This document shows positions 17,109-25,250 of a stretch of 64,000 nucleotides of DNA, one piece after another. The first letter of the stretch is position 1. Each line of letters begins with the position of its first letter. This DNA comes from Microbulbifer sp. MKSA007. GTDB lineage: Bacteria > Pseudomonadota > Gammaproteobacteria > Pseudomonadales > Cellvibrionaceae. Where the stretch lies: NCBI GenBank assembly GCA_032615215.1, contig CP128433.1, positions 2,129,501 through 2,193,500 on the forward strand, given 5' to 3'. A program made the translations under genes and the position numbers. Below the pieces are notes generated by a model. It had not been told where the DNA came from, searched no databases, and was given only the letters and a program-made list of their open reading frames with translations.

Positions 17109-18506
17109 ATGGTAGATGAGAAAACTAAACTGACCAGAATTCAGGTACTGGGACTGTTTGCCCTAAGCTTGGCAATTTTTCTGATCGGAAATGATCTCAC
17201 TGCGTTTTCCGTAGCAATCCCAGCCATCGAAAAAGACTTCAACTCCAATATCACCACCACCCAATGGATTATCAACGGCTATACATTGGCTTTTGGGATA
17301 CTGCTGATCTCGGGCGGGCGTTTGGCGGATATGTTTGGCCGGCGCAAAATCTTTTTCATCGGCATGACCTCCTTTGCATTTTTCTCCCTCCTCGGTGGCA
17401 TAGCTACCAATATTCCAATGCTGCTGGCGGCGCGGGGATTGATGGGGATCGGCAGTGCCCTTATGTGGCCGGCAATCCTGGGGCTGATCTACGGGATGTT
17501 ACCGGAGGACCGCTCGGGCTTTGCCGGGGGCTTGGTGATGGGCATGTGTGCCGCTGCGAATGCAATTGGTCCGGTATTGGGGGGCATTCTTACAGACTTA
17601 TTGAGCTGGCGCTGGATTTTCTTTATCAACTTGCCGGTGGCTGCATTGGCATTTTGGGTCTGCTGGAAGGTTATCCCGGATGACACACCGGAAAATGTCA
17701 CCGAGCGCATTGATTACGGTGGTGTAATCACCCTGACTACATCGCTATTTTGCCTTCTGCTGGCGCTGGATTTAGTCGTGGATATCGGCTTTAAGAGCCC
17801 GGTGATTATTGTCTTGGCACTAGCCACCTTGCTGTTTATGGGGGCGTTTATCCTGGTTGAGCGCCATGTGGGCAGAGATGCGTTAATTCCCGTAGATGTA
17901 GCAACGAATCACGGTTTCTTTGCCGCAGGTATAGCTACCTTGTTGCTGTCTGTGGTGTTCTTTGCTGCCCTTGTATACGTTCCCCAATACTTGAGTAAGG
18001 TCCATAATCACTCGGCGATGTATTCGGGAATGGGGCTACTTCCTATGATGGTCTCATTTGGCTTGGTGTCTTTTATTGCCGGTGGGCTCTACGAAACGCT
18101 CGGTGCAAAAACGATTGTCTCGGCGGGCACCATTGCCATGTGTATCGGTATGTTTATGCTTTCTCATTTGCATAAAGAAACAACTTTTTTGCAAATGGTA
18201 CCGGGACTGGTGGTTCTTGGGGCGGGTATTGGCCTGTTTTATTCTGCTATTACTACTGCCGCAATTACGGTTGTAGCGCCGGAGCGAGCAAGCTTGGCGG
18301 GAGCAATTCTCTATATGTTCCAGATTGGTGGGGGAGCAATAGGCTTGGGTATGAATACCACAATTGTCGCAATGGCTCCCGATATTTCTACGGGGATCGA
18401 TCGCGCTTTCACGGTTAATGCCTATCTGGCGATGATGGGACTGGTGGTGTGCCTTTTGTTTGTTTCAGGGAAGCCAGCGGGTAAAGCTCCCCTGTCTGAG
18501 AAATGA
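17109..18506 (+). CDS. DHA2-family (EmrB/QacA-like) MFS exporter
   Basis: A 465-residue transporter with about 14 membrane segments. Signature parts are LTAFSVAIPAIEKDFN and TTTQWIINGYTLAFGILLISGGRLADMFGRRK (motifs D1 and A), and LVMGMCAAANAIGPVLGGILTD (motif C, found in drug/H+ antiporters). It should export a small hydrophobic compound using the proton gradient. The ATG at 17109 was chosen because the conserved part starts just after it; an in-frame TTG at 17064 adds a poor leader. It is downstream of the LacI gene but separated by about 110 bases, so it may not belong to the sugar locus. Confidence 0.85.
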   Translation: MVDEKTKLTRIQVLGLFALSLAIFLIGNDLTAFSVAIPAIEKDFNSNITTTQWIINGYTLAFGILLISGGRLADMFGRRKIFFIGMTSFAFFSLLGGIATNIPMLLAARGLMGIGSALMWPAILGLIYGMLPEDRSGFAGGLVMGMCAAANAIGPVLGGILTDLLSWRWIFFINLPVAALAFWVCWKVIPDDTPENVTERIDYGGVITLTTSLFCLLLALDLVVDIGFKSPVIIVLALATLLFMGAFILVERHVGRDALIPVDVATNHGFFAAGIATLLLSVVFFAALVYVPQYLSKVHNHSAMYSGMGLLPMMVSFGLVSFIAGGLYETLGAKTIVSAGTIAMCIGMFMLSHLHKETTFLQMVPGLVVLGAGIGLFYSAITTAAITVVAPERASLAGAILYMFQIGGGAIGLGMNTTIVAMAPDISTGIDRAFTVNAYLAMMGLVVCLLFVSGKPAGKAPLSEK

Positions 18507-18507
18507 T

Positions 18508-19107
18508 TTATTGCTCGCTTAAATTTCTATTGCCTAATTCTGCAAAATTCACGTTCGTGATGATGCCATCAGTATTGTAACTGAGAATCAATACTTTTTG
18601 ATAAGAGGCCGGTTGGAAAATAGCCTTATTGGTTTGGCTATACATATACACTTTGGCTTTCTCGGATTTATTGCTAATCAGTGGGTACTGATATTCGCCG
18701 GAGGGTTTGCCCAATAAATCCAGAGCTTCGAGAATACTGGTTTGGCCTTCGCTGATAAGTGGTACTTTTGACTCATCAAAATCGGTGGAATCTTCAGCGA
18801 GAGAGCTGACAAAATCCTGCCCAACCAATTTATCGTCATAAAAGTAGAAACCCTGGTTACGGGTGCCGCTAATATTTTCGTTAACCGCCTTTTTGCCAGT
18901 AGTGGGATACGCATAAGCGAGTGTTAAAATTTGTTGGTTGTTTTTTACAAACATGCCTTTTTCATAAGGCTTACCGAGTTTCTCTTTAATGGATTGCTCA
19001 GTATCTACGCCTAACGCTACCTCTTTTTCTCCCAGGGGTTTTGTGCCAATGCCGGTACATCCGGATAGCACAAATAGGGAAAAAATAACCGTTACCAGTC
19101 CTTTCAC
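18508..19107 (-). CDS. SmpA/BamE-like lipoprotein
   Basis: A 199-residue lipoprotein: signal VKGLVTVIFSLFVLSGC with the lipobox LSGC, Cys about residue 17. The early part (GVDTEQSIKEKLGKPYEKG) is a typical SmpA/OmlA (BamE-like) helix and turn, and the rest is a small beta sheet (GFYFYDDKLVGQDFV), but it is longer than BamE and has a second similar segment (ALDLLGKPSGEYQYPL). It is probably outer-membrane attached. The start is the GTG at 19107, since GGAGG lies 6 bases upstream, and not the far-upstream Met. It ends two bases from the convergent DHA2 gene. Confidence 0.7.
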   Translation of the reverse strand: MKGLVTVIFSLFVLSGCTGIGTKPLGEKEVALGVDTEQSIKEKLGKPYEKGMFVKNNQQILTLAYAYPTTGKKAVNENISGTRNQGFYFYDDKLVGQDFVSSLAEDSTDFDESKVPLISEGQTSILEALDLLGKPSGEYQYPLISNKSEKAKVYMYSQTNKAIFQPASYQKVLILSYNTDGIITNVNFAELGNRNLSEQ

Positions 19108-19358
19108 TACAACCTCCTGCACTGTATCTTCCAGGTTCCCTGTGGCCTGAAATATTCGGCGCATCCTACAATTCGCATGTTTTAATTGCCAGTGATTTAT
19201 AAAGATGATCGATGACCCGAGATTACACTGCTGTAGCATGAATTGAGTGGGTATAGAGAAGTGCACGAATTTAGGCATATCGTGCGCTTTTAGAAAATAC
19301 AGCGTAGTGAATGACAGCAGAAGAAGAACTCAGTTCCTGATACTGCCCCCTCATTCCA

Positions 19359-20132
19359 TTATTTTTTTAAATAAAATTGATAGGCATTTTTTACCAGGAC
19401 ATTTTCTGCTTGTGCTTCATCAAGGGTGTCGCGAATTAACAAAATATCTTCAGGTTTGAAGGGACGCGGTGCCCTGGTAGAGGGAAGATCGGAGCCAAAC
19501 ATCAGGCAATGTGGGTTGGCCTGATAGAGGTCGACAATTGCCGCTGCGGGGTCGAAATCCAGGCGGCCAAAGCCGCTCGCTTTTACCTTTACCCCTTTTT
19601 CTGCCAGTTTGAGCAAGATGGGAAAACCCTGCTTGGTGATTCCCATGTGATCGATAGAGGCGGCTGGTAACGCGATCAATTTATTATAGAGAGGGGTCAA
19701 TGCAGAGGCTTCAACGTATAGTTCGACATGCCAGCCTGCCAAGTCAAAAACTCGCCGGGCAAGGGTATCGATAAAACCGATCTGTTCCGAGCCACCCCGT
19801 ACCAAATTAAAGCGTAGGGCTCTGACTCCATGTTTGTGGAGTGACAAAATGGTGTTGTCGGGAGTGTCGGCGGATAGCTGTGTGACCCCAACATAGTTTT
19901 TGCCCAGCTTTTCCAGGGCATCAATAAGGTAGGTTTGATCCAGCTTCTGGAATGAGCCGGAAACTACAGCGCCCCCCACTAGCTGGTAGTTTTGTAACTT
20001 GAGTTGATAGTCGTCCACGGTAAATGTTGGCGGCAAATAGCCGTGATTTGGGAATAGGGGGAACTTGGGATTTATGATGTGGAAGTGACTATCAAATAGT
20101 CTCTGTTTTTGCTGTTCCATAGTCGGGTGCAC
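19359..20132 (-). CDS. Amidohydrolase, 2-pyrone-4,6-dicarboxylate-lactonase-like
   Basis: A 257-residue TIM-barrel amidohydrolase of the PF04909 type. DSHFHI near the start gives the HxH metal motif, then GVRALRFNLVRGG, LPAASIDHMG (metal-site His) and LMFGSDLPSTRA with the metal-binding Asp. Relatives hydrolyse lactones, pyrones or decarboxylate aromatic acids. It is 9 bases after the HSL-type esterase in the same direction, so the two are probably cotranscribed, and a joint role in breaking down an ester or lactone compound is plausible. The start may be the GTG at 20132 or the ATG at 20120; neither has a strong binding site. Confidence 0.75.
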   Translation of the reverse strand: MHPTMEQQKQRLFDSHFHIINPKFPLFPNHGYLPPTFTVDDYQLKLQNYQLVGGAVVSGSFQKLDQTYLIDALEKLGKNYVGVTQLSADTPDNTILSLHKHGVRALRFNLVRGGSEQIGFIDTLARRVFDLAGWHVELYVEASALTPLYNKLIALPAASIDHMGITKQGFPILLKLAEKGVKVKASGFGRLDFDPAAAIVDLYQANPHCLMFGSDLPSTRAPRPFKPEDILLIRDTLDEAQAENVLVKNAYQFYLKK

Positions 20133-20141
20133 CGTGCTCGC

Positions 20142-21092
20142 TTAGATTTCCTGGATGACTCTCACTCGATCTGCAAGAGCGCGCTGTGAAACGGGAATGT
20201 CCGGGGCGAATAGCTCCCAAGAGTGAATCACGCCAGGTCGAACGTGGAGCTCCGTGCTAACACCGGCATCGGTGAGTAATTGGGCGTATTGCATATCCTC
20301 ATCGCGAAAAATATCTAGTTCGCCAACATCGATAAATGCTGGCGGTAGACCCTTGGCATCTTGCAGGCGGGCAGGGGCAGCATGAGGACTGACTGCAGGG
20401 CTGCCCACTTGGTTGCCCAGGTAAGCGGTCCAGCCGGTGAGATTGTCTTCATAGGTCCAGATAATAAATGGCAATAATTCGGGATCGGGAGTAACCGTCC
20501 TGTCGTCCAGCATTGGGTATAACAATATCTGCCGTGCCAGGGACGGGCCTTTTTTGTCGCGAGCGACAATTGTCAGGGCTGCAGCCAGACCCCCTCCGGC
20601 ACTATCTCCCATGATGCCAATTCGCGTGGGGTCAATGGAGAGTTCCTGTGAGTGTTGTACCAGCCAAACAAATGCCCGATAGCAATCATCAATCGGTATA
20701 GGGTAGGGGAACTCCGGAGCCTTTCGGTAATTTACTGCTAAAAATGGCACGCCGCTGGCAGCTACATATTTGGCGATGACCAAGTCGTACCGTGAGATAT
20801 CGTGGCAGATGAGCCCACCGCCATGAATGTAGAGAATGGCGGAGCCTGGTTTGCTATTCTCCTTTTGGTACCAGCGTAACTGGATCTCCTCTTGGTCTGA
20901 ACTCTTTAGGGTAAAGTCCCGAAAGGAAACATCTGATGGAAAACTGCGACCCTGAAATAGTGCTTGGGTGACCACGGCTCCATTCTTACGGCGAGTATTC
21001 ACGTCCCCAATAGGCGCTTCTGCCAAGGTATCCAGCAAGTCGCCAAACTTGCCAAGGGCGCTTGAAAAGTCCGGGTCCAGGGAAAAGCTCAT
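20142..21092 (-). CDS. HSL-family (family IV) esterase
   Basis: A 316-residue alpha/beta hydrolase of the hormone-sensitive-lipase group. It has the HGGG oxyanion motif (His90-Gly93), the GDSAGG nucleophile elbow (Ser164), the acid Asp260 in GELD and the base His290 in VIHSWE. No signal peptide, so cytoplasmic. These enzymes cut short-chain acyl esters. AAGGA is 8-9 bases upstream of the ATG. It follows arsH on the same strand after about 100 bases and precedes the amidohydrolase closely. Confidence 0.88.
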   Translation of the reverse strand: MSFSLDPDFSSALGKFGDLLDTLAEAPIGDVNTRRKNGAVVTQALFQGRSFPSDVSFRDFTLKSSDQEEIQLRWYQKENSKPGSAILYIHGGGLICHDISRYDLVIAKYVAASGVPFLAVNYRKAPEFPYPIPIDDCYRAFVWLVQHSQELSIDPTRIGIMGDSAGGGLAAALTIVARDKKGPSLARQILLYPMLDDRTVTPDPELLPFIIWTYEDNLTGWTAYLGNQVGSPAVSPHAAPARLQDAKGLPPAFIDVGELDIFRDEDMQYAQLLTDAGVSTELHVRPGVIHSWELFAPDIPVSQRALADRVRVIQEI

Positions 21093-21190
21093 TGACGAGA
21101 TCCTTATCGGAGTTCCTATCAGCTAGTGGTCCATAGCTAGATATGGACCTTTGCTAAATGTGGACCTTCGGCAGCGAAATGCCAGTACTT

Positions 21191-21913
21191 TTAGCTGGGT
21201 TCTGCGACACCGCTTTCAGCCACCAAGGTCTGAATAGATGTTGTCGAAGCTGACTGCACCTCTGATTTGTTCTCGCTGTACCGCTCGGTCAGATAGTTAC
21301 CCTGGCCACGCAACAAAATGGTGGTTTTTACCAGCTCTTCCAGAACGTCAATCACCCGGTCCCGGAATGGGGAATCTTTGAGGTGCCCTTGTTCATCGAA
21401 TTCCTGCCAGGCCTTGGCAATAGAGGATTGGTTGGGAATCGTAAACATACGCATCCAGCGGCCGAGAACCCTCAAATTGTTGACGGTATTGAATGACTGT
21501 GAGCCACCGGAAATCTGCATGACCGCCAGGGTTTTTCCCTGGGTTGCCCGGCTTGCAGATTGGTCCAGTGGTAGCCAGTCGATCTGATTCTTGAAAACGG
21601 CCGAGACATTTCCATGTATTTCCGGGCTAATCCACACTTGACCCTGGCTCCAGGCAGACCACTCGCGCAATTGCTGCACCTTGGGGTGATCCTGGCTGGT
21701 GCCGTCGTAAATAGGGAGCTCGACAGGGTCAAACAAGCGAACCTCGGCACCAAAATGCTGCAATATTTCAACAACCTGGTTGGCCAATAGACGCGAAAAG
21801 GAGTTGGGTCTCAGGGATCCGTACAACACTAGAATCCTGGTAGGGTCACCACTGGGAGGGGAGTCCACTAGGCGATTAAGAATATTGATGGGGGTGTGGT
21901 TCGGTAGCATCAT
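21191..21913 (-). CDS. arsH: ArsH, NADPH-dependent FMN reductase / organoarsenical oxidase
   Basis: A 240-residue flavodoxin-like protein. The sequence follows ArsH closely: LYGSLRPNSFSRLLANQ (FMN phosphate loop), HPKVQQLREWSAWSQGQVWISPEIHG, FKNQIDWLPL, TQGKTLAVMQISGGSQSFNTVNNLRVLGRWMRMFTIPNQSS and a KAWQEFDEQG tail. ArsH oxidises trivalent organoarsenicals and reduces quinones or metals using NADPH. GGAGG is 7 bases upstream of the first of two adjacent ATGs. No arsR, arsC, arsB or acr3 is next to it, which is unusual. The C-terminal 30 residues are unconserved. Confidence 0.92.
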   Translation of the reverse strand: MMLPNHTPINILNRLVDSPPSGDPTRILVLYGSLRPNSFSRLLANQVVEILQHFGAEVRLFDPVELPIYDGTSQDHPKVQQLREWSAWSQGQVWISPEIHGNVSAVFKNQIDWLPLDQSASRATQGKTLAVMQISGGSQSFNTVNNLRVLGRWMRMFTIPNQSSIAKAWQEFDEQGHLKDSPFRDRVIDVLEELVKTTILLRGQGNYLTERYSENKSEVQSASTTSIQTLVAESGVAEPS

Positions 21914-21932
21914 GAGTTACCTCCAAATTTCT

Positions 21933-21956
21933 ATATTTCTATAATAATCGAAATAT
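21933..21956. promoter_or_regulatory. Inverted repeat upstream of arsH
   Basis: ATATTTC (21933-21939) and GAAATAT (21950-21956) form an imperfectly AT-rich inverted repeat with a 10-base centre, right before arsH. It resembles ArsR/SmtB-type operators in shape, but no ArsR gene is in the window, so this is a candidate only. Confidence 0.4.
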
Positions 21957-22167
21957 AAGGCAAAGCAAAGGTACAGCAGCCTGAGTCGGGCCTTTCTGAA
22001 TCCGCTTGGAACCGGCTAGTCGAATAACGGGTGCACAGGGACTCAAAATACTGGGCCAGCATCGAGACTTAGGCTTCCTTTAGTTTCTCCAACACTGGAG
22101 GAGATAGCGCAAACGGAAAGAGAGTCCAGCAGAGGTTGCTCCCAATTGTTAGGGGGAGTGGGTACGT

Positions 22168-22668
22168 TTAAATGCCTCCCTGATGGACTACTTCAATATT
22201 GAATCCCTCTGATTGGTTAGGTTCTTCAAAGTACTTATTAACTTGTTTGAAGGTCTCAGGGGTGTCAAAGGCGGCTCGTTCGGGGTGTGATTTTTGCCTT
22301 TGGGCGATTTGCCGTAAACATAATTTATCATCGGCTTTAAGATAGATTAATTGATGGGGAAAGAGGTTATCCAGAAATATCTCTTTGAACCAAGATCTTT
22401 GTTTTCTTGTATTGCCGGGAAAATCCAGTACTACCGAGATGCCACTCCTTAAAATATCCTGAGTATGTGACTTGATCATTGGTTTTAATCTTGCAGAATA
22501 CTCTATGTAAGTGGAGAGTGAACAGATCTCATGGGGATATAAATTAGACAGCCACTCATCTTCGGAAATAAGGATTGCTCCTGTAGTTTGTGCTATCTCC
22601 GCAGCTTTTGTACTTTTTCCTGCGCCCATCTTTCCACAAAATAAAAAGAGCATTCCGTTTTCTTTCAC
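22168..22668 (-). CDS. P-loop kinase-like AAA_33 protein
   Basis: A 166-residue protein with a Walker A motif GKMGAGKST near residues 12-20, a LISEDEWLSNLY segment after it (a typical acceptor-binding acidic pair) and VVLDFPGNTRKQRSWF as the second strand plus lid region (RQIAQRQKSHPERAAF). The layout is that of small zeta-toxin/shikimate-kinase-like ATPases grouped as AAA_33, many of which phosphorylate small molecules or tRNA-like ends. The substrate is unknown. The GTG at 22668 has GGGAAG about 5 bases upstream; an ATG at 22653 would also keep the P-loop. No partner gene is visible, so a toxin role has no support. Confidence 0.7.
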   Translation of the reverse strand: MKENGMLFLFCGKMGAGKSTKAAEIAQTTGAILISEDEWLSNLYPHEICSLSTYIEYSARLKPMIKSHTQDILRSGISVVLDFPGNTRKQRSWFKEIFLDNLFPHQLIYLKADDKLCLRQIAQRQKSHPERAAFDTPETFKQVNKYFEEPNQSEGFNIEVVHQGGI

Positions 22669-23006
22669 AGTTCTTCCCGTTAATCCGATTAGAGAAAATT
22701 TCGACTATGGGAAAATCATGCCTGAAACTTTACGCTTGGTAAATAGTGGCAAAGGGAACTCATGAAATGGCGATTTAGCTAAGCATCAGGGAAATACCAG
22801 ACTTGCGGTGGCCGAATATACTTGAAGCCATCTAGATGGCTAGTATTTACGTCGTGGGAATCTTTACTGCCTTAGATGCTTATATTCAGCCCAAAGGTGA
22901 GCCTGATATAGGTATTTCGTCTCTATTCAACAAGATACCGATTAACTGCGGCATTTGACAAACACCATTGAGTTTAACCAGCTTTGATCCGCATCAAAGT
23001 CTTTTA
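22669..23006. other. Intergenic stretch, no recognised feature
   Basis: About 340 bases with no convincing gene, repeat or promoter that I can name. Confidence 0.4.
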
Positions 23007-23501
23007 TCAGGGGGCTTCAGTAACACCTGTAAACTTTCTTAACCCATGGGAAATCATATAGCTTGGTACATAGGATGGCGGCTTTGAGGCTATCAAGTAA
23101 TTACACACTTCCAGCTTTCTTGCTCCTCCCTGATCAAGAGAGTTAATACTGGCGAATAGCTTATTTCGATCTCCCTCTGACATCGAATTAAATTTTTTAT
23201 TGAAAATCACTCTTAATACATTGTGCCCGGTTTTGTCGCTAACCCTCTGTGTGTCGAAATAAGCAAAGGCACTGGCAACCATTAACAGCTCAGCTGCCTC
23301 ATCAAATTTGGATTGTTCGGTACATGTTTTGGCGGCAGAAGTAATATCTGTCGGTGAATGGGTAGATTGTACTGATGTGGCACTGATACATCCGAGAGAC
23401 GAAGTGGCTTGACTATCCTTACTGACATAGTTGTTGGCTTGCGCGCCTAAAACAAATGTGGCGAGCAGAAGAGCAAGAATTGGAGGCAGGATTTTGCTCA
23501 T
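23007..23501 (-). CDS. Exported protein of unknown function
   Basis: A 164-residue protein with a clear Sec signal peptide (ILPPILALLLATFVLGAQA, cleavage after AQA). The mature part has four Cys (GC, TC, and VCNY late) and a helical middle (KFDEAAELLMVASAFAYFDTQRV) that could form disulfide-stabilised helices. I do not recognise the family. AAGGAAA precedes the ATG. It lies among unrelated genes on the minus strand. Confidence 0.6.
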   Translation of the reverse strand: MSKILPPILALLLATFVLGAQANNYVSKDSQATSSLGCISATSVQSTHSPTDITSAAKTCTEQSKFDEAAELLMVASAFAYFDTQRVSDKTGHNVLRVIFNKKFNSMSEGDRNKLFASINSLDQGGARKLEVCNYLIASKPPSYVPSYMISHGLRKFTGVTEAP

Positions 23502-23812
23502 GATTCGAATTTCCTTTCCTTAGTGCCTCCTTAATCATAGACGCCGAAGTGCCAGTATTATCTCAACCACCTGAGAAATTTATTAGCCAGTTAGTGTAGA
23601 TTTTAGTGGGATTTGTTTAAAAATCTGAATTGGAGATGTCTAGGGCTAAATTCCTGCCAATGGGGAAAGGAGTGTGCTTTCATGCCATTGAAGTACAGGA
23701 GGCTTCAGCTAAAGCGTGCCGCTCGCAATTCTCTGGTGCTAAGCGGCACCTAGTAGCCATCAGCTCTGACAGAGTTGGATTTGTCGCAATTGCTATTAAG
23801 TTAGTTGAGAAA
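23502..23812. other. Intergenic stretch, no recognised feature
   Basis: About 310 bases. A plus-strand reading frame of 67 codons crosses it into the next gene, but it has no binding site or family pattern and I do not call it. Confidence 0.35.
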
Positions 23813-24496
23813 TTATTCGGTGTTGGGTTGTGATTCTTGAGAAGCTTGGAATAGTGATTTTATCAGATTCTTGGTGATTTCTTTTTGGTGTTCAGCTCTC
23901 AGGTTCTTCATGTACGCAGACTCGTCGGGAACAACTATTTCAGGCAGTATTTCTTTCACTGCTGAATCGCCATTCCATTCTACGGTCGCTCTGCTGTCGA
24001 AGCTGGTTCTGAACTTTATATATTTATCCTTATCGATAAACACATAGCTATTTGAGAAGTATTCAGCATCGTTTCTGTTGGTAAGTGTGAAAGATGACTT
24101 TTTTCCAGAATATAGCTTTTCACCGATTTTAAAACTGAAGTTTTCAATAGTCTCTGGTGATCTTGACTTGTAATGCCCTTGCTCTATAGCAAAGTCAACT
24201 TCATCTATAATATCGCCCATTTCAATGGAGATAATTTCATCTGTATTTTCCCATGTGATGCTATCGATAGGGTATACATAGACATTGATAATATCGGTAG
24301 GATACTGCTTATTATCGTACTTTAGGGCAATTCCCAGCATGGGTTCATCGAAGGTGCTGCTTTCGGTGAGTACAAAGTTATCTGTTTCTTCTGGAGTGAT
24401 CAGGTCTTGCTGATAATTGCTTGCATTTTGCGGTCGCATAGATCCACATGAGGCGATAAGAATACTACTCAATATGATAAGTGCCTTGCTTTTCAT
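23813..24496 (-). CDS. Lipoprotein of unknown function
   Basis: A 227-residue predicted lipoprotein: MKSKALIILSSILIASCGSM gives a clean lipobox (IASC, Cys17). Ser follows Gly, and no Asp is at +2, so outer-membrane sorting is likely. The rest is a mix of short strands with many acidic residues (IDEVDFAIEQGHYKSRSPETIENF) and a helical end (LRAEHQKEITKNLIKSLF). I do not recognise a family. AAGGAGAG is directly upstream of the ATG. It is a single gene. Confidence 0.65.
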   Translation of the reverse strand: MKSKALIILSSILIASCGSMRPQNASNYQQDLITPEETDNFVLTESSTFDEPMLGIALKYDNKQYPTDIINVYVYPIDSITWENTDEIISIEMGDIIDEVDFAIEQGHYKSRSPETIENFSFKIGEKLYSGKKSSFTLTNRNDAEYFSNSYVFIDKDKYIKFRTSFDSRATVEWNGDSAVKEILPEIVVPDESAYMKNLRAEHQKEITKNLIKSLFQASQESQPNTE

Positions 24497-25250
24497 TCTC
24501 TCTCCTTGATAAGGCTGCTTTCCTGGGGCGGAAATTATAAGTTTCTATTTGTTCTATGAATGTAATATTTCAATAAGCCTACCACTCCTTGGGTGCTCAA
24601 TTCATCGTTTGGTAAGTATAAATATCTAAGTTGTACTCTTCTTATATCCTGAATCCGGCCTAGCTTTAAATCAACTCTACGCCTTAAGGGGAAGATTTCT
24701 TGTCGTCTATTTTTTTATCGATGTTAGCTGAAGAGTGTGATGCCGATTCTTTTAAAGTTGCCCCAATTATATTTTGAAACTTTCAATAATCTGAAAAGAT
24801 GATTTAGATGTCCAAACTCCGCCCCTAAACCAGCTGATTTAACGTGCGTAATATCACTTCCAAGGTTGTGATTGAATCCTAAATACTGGAGGGATATTTG
24901 GCCTGTCATTTATGTTGGCCTTGTTACAAATGGGCAGATATTTACATAACTGCCTTAAGCCCGTAACTGATTGGTCATGCTCTGTAGCTACTATTTTGCG
25001 CCCCCGCTTGCGGGTAGTTTTATGAATGTTTAATTCGGAGATGGATGTTTGTCAGTATTGAAAAGTGCGTAAATTATGAAAATGTAAAGTAGGGTAAATG
25101 ACTAAAATTGACCAGTCAGTACTGTTGTAATTTAGCGGTTCACGACAGGTGTGTACGCTTGTTCCAATTGGTCAATTCAACTGAGGGGAAATACTTACTG
25201 GGGTTTTTATTTTAGCGGTAACTATCAAGATACTTATCAGGAAAAGAATA
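24497..25250. other. Long intergenic stretch
   Basis: About 750 bases without a supported gene. A 61-codon minus-strand frame (24724-24909) exists but has a poor binding site and no family pattern. The stretch presumably carries the promoter of the large secreted phosphodiesterase gene. I see no strong inverted repeat. Confidence 0.4.

Noticed and set aside
17109..18506. DHA2 exporter as a member of the GH65 sugar locus
   Set aside because: It lies after the LacI gene with its own gap and is of a drug-export family, so the link is not supported.
22168..22668. P-loop protein as a zeta-type toxin of a toxin-antitoxin pair
   Set aside because: No small antitoxin-like gene adjoins it and the motifs fit small-molecule kinases equally well.
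23813..24496. Lipoprotein and the neighbouring exported protein (23007-23501) as one operon
   Set aside because: They are separated by about 310 bases and show no shared features.
24724..24909. A 61-codon minus-strand frame in the long gap before the PI-PLC-like gene
   Set aside because: Poor start context and no recognisable motif; kept only as a note.
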